Assembly (NCBI GenBank): GCA_024232855.1
Contig: JAAEPH010000028.1
Span: forward strand, 1-33,835
DNA: 33,835 nucleotides
Direction of reading: 5' to 3'
Source of the DNA: Gammaproteobacteria bacterium
GTDB lineage: Bacteria; Pseudomonadota; Gammaproteobacteria; GCA-001735895
A model generated the notes under the pieces. That model saw nothing but the letters and a program-made list of their open reading frames with translations. It was not told where the DNA came from and searched no databases. Both the position numbers and the translations under genes were made by a program. This document shows positions 33,483-33,835 of this stretch, piece by piece. Within the stretch, counting starts at the first letter, position 1. Each line of letters starts with the position of its first letter.

Positions 33483-33835
33483 CTCTTTCTCATTGTCTAT
33501 TTACTAACGGGCGGCGTGATGATTCGATCGCAACCCCGGGCAGACGAGCGCCAGATTGAATCCGACGCCTGCGCGCGGCATCATACTGCGCCGCGCAGAT
33601 CGGGTAAACCTTCAACCTAGAAAACGCAGTAGGATCACGAAAGTCTGCACACCAAAAGTAGGCGCTTTAGGCGAGCGAGCGATTGATTCATCGGTATGCC
33701 GCATCACTAGCTATATGAAAAAAGTGCTTATCACCAATAAGGTGACCAGCGGAACGCCGCCCGCTTTTTTTTCATTACGCTATCTAACCCGGAAAATTCA
33801 TAAATATGCACAATCTCGCTTGTCTATTGATTCCA
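33483..33835. other. Stretch without a clear gene at the window's end
   Basis: No coding region, RNA gene or repeat is convincing here. A frame starting ATGAAAAAAGTGCTTATC at 33715 is open to the window edge (40 codons) but has no ribosome site and cannot be judged. A weak hairpin AGCGG/CCGCT (33748-33752 with 33761-33765) followed by eight Ts could be a terminator; that would argue against the frame being coding. Confidence 0.4.

Noticed and set aside
33715-33835. ORF open to the window edge as a new gene
   Set aside because: No ribosome-binding site, only 40 codons visible, and a terminator-like hairpin with a T-run falls inside it.

Overview
The window looks like chromosomal DNA from a facultatively respiring gammaproteobacterium. 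GC content is moderately high. There is an FNR/ANR-type oxygen regulator with a complete 4Fe-4S cysteine set, a cbb3 oxidase operon in gammaproteobacterial order (ccoNOQP, a small membrane protein, ccoG, ccoH, a TauE/SafE-like protein, fnr), and ATP-dependent PEP carboxykinase. The exact taxon cannot be read from the sequence alone. No rRNA, tRNA or CRISPR array was seen.

Region 1 (1-5.2 kb) is a scarred accessory zone. It holds the 3' end of an aldehyde dehydrogenase gene, a DUF364-type protein, and a row of broken genes: a second ALDH fragment, a 131-bp inverted-repeat element, the tail of a Crp/Fnr regulator, a frameshifted CubicO/beta-lactamase-like tail, and a choline-sulfatase-like head fused to a foreign tail. 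Intact genes here are a Sel1-repeat protein and an amidase.

Region 2 (5.2-21.2 kb) is a microaerobic/anaerobic block: hemN, ccoS and ccoI on the opposite strand, a Yip1-like protein, the cbb3 operon, fnr, a FixL-like heme-PAS/NarX-type sensor kinase with its response regulator, Hsp20 and a universal stress protein. Six FNR-type palindromes (TTGAY-N4-RTCAA) precede hemN, a predicted small RNA, the Yip1 gene, ccoN, hsp20 and usp. The predicted small RNA lies between hemN and ccoS. Its box, -10 element and terminator are arranged as an FNR-activated transcription unit of about 63 nt.

Region 3 (21.2-28 kb) carries an agmatinase-like ureohydrolase, an amidase pseudogene, and a tightly overlapped operon for amino-acid synthesis on a LysW-type carrier protein: lysW, lysX, lysY/argC, a class II glutamine-amidotransferase-fold protein, lysZ/argB and lysJ/argD. 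Two features are unusual. The 54-residue carrier ends in Gln instead of the Glu to which substrates are normally attached, and an Ntn glutaminase-like enzyme lies inside the operon. Together they suggest a carrier that is deamidated before charging, or released by a gamma-glutamyl amidohydrolase. This is the best candidate for an undescribed system in the window.

Region 4 (28-33.8 kb) contains pckA, a CocE-type hydrolase, and a REP-associated tyrosine transposase. The last two are bracketed by two inverted copies of a 127-139 bp palindromic repeat. A hotdog-fold thioesterase follows, then about 350 bp with no clear gene.
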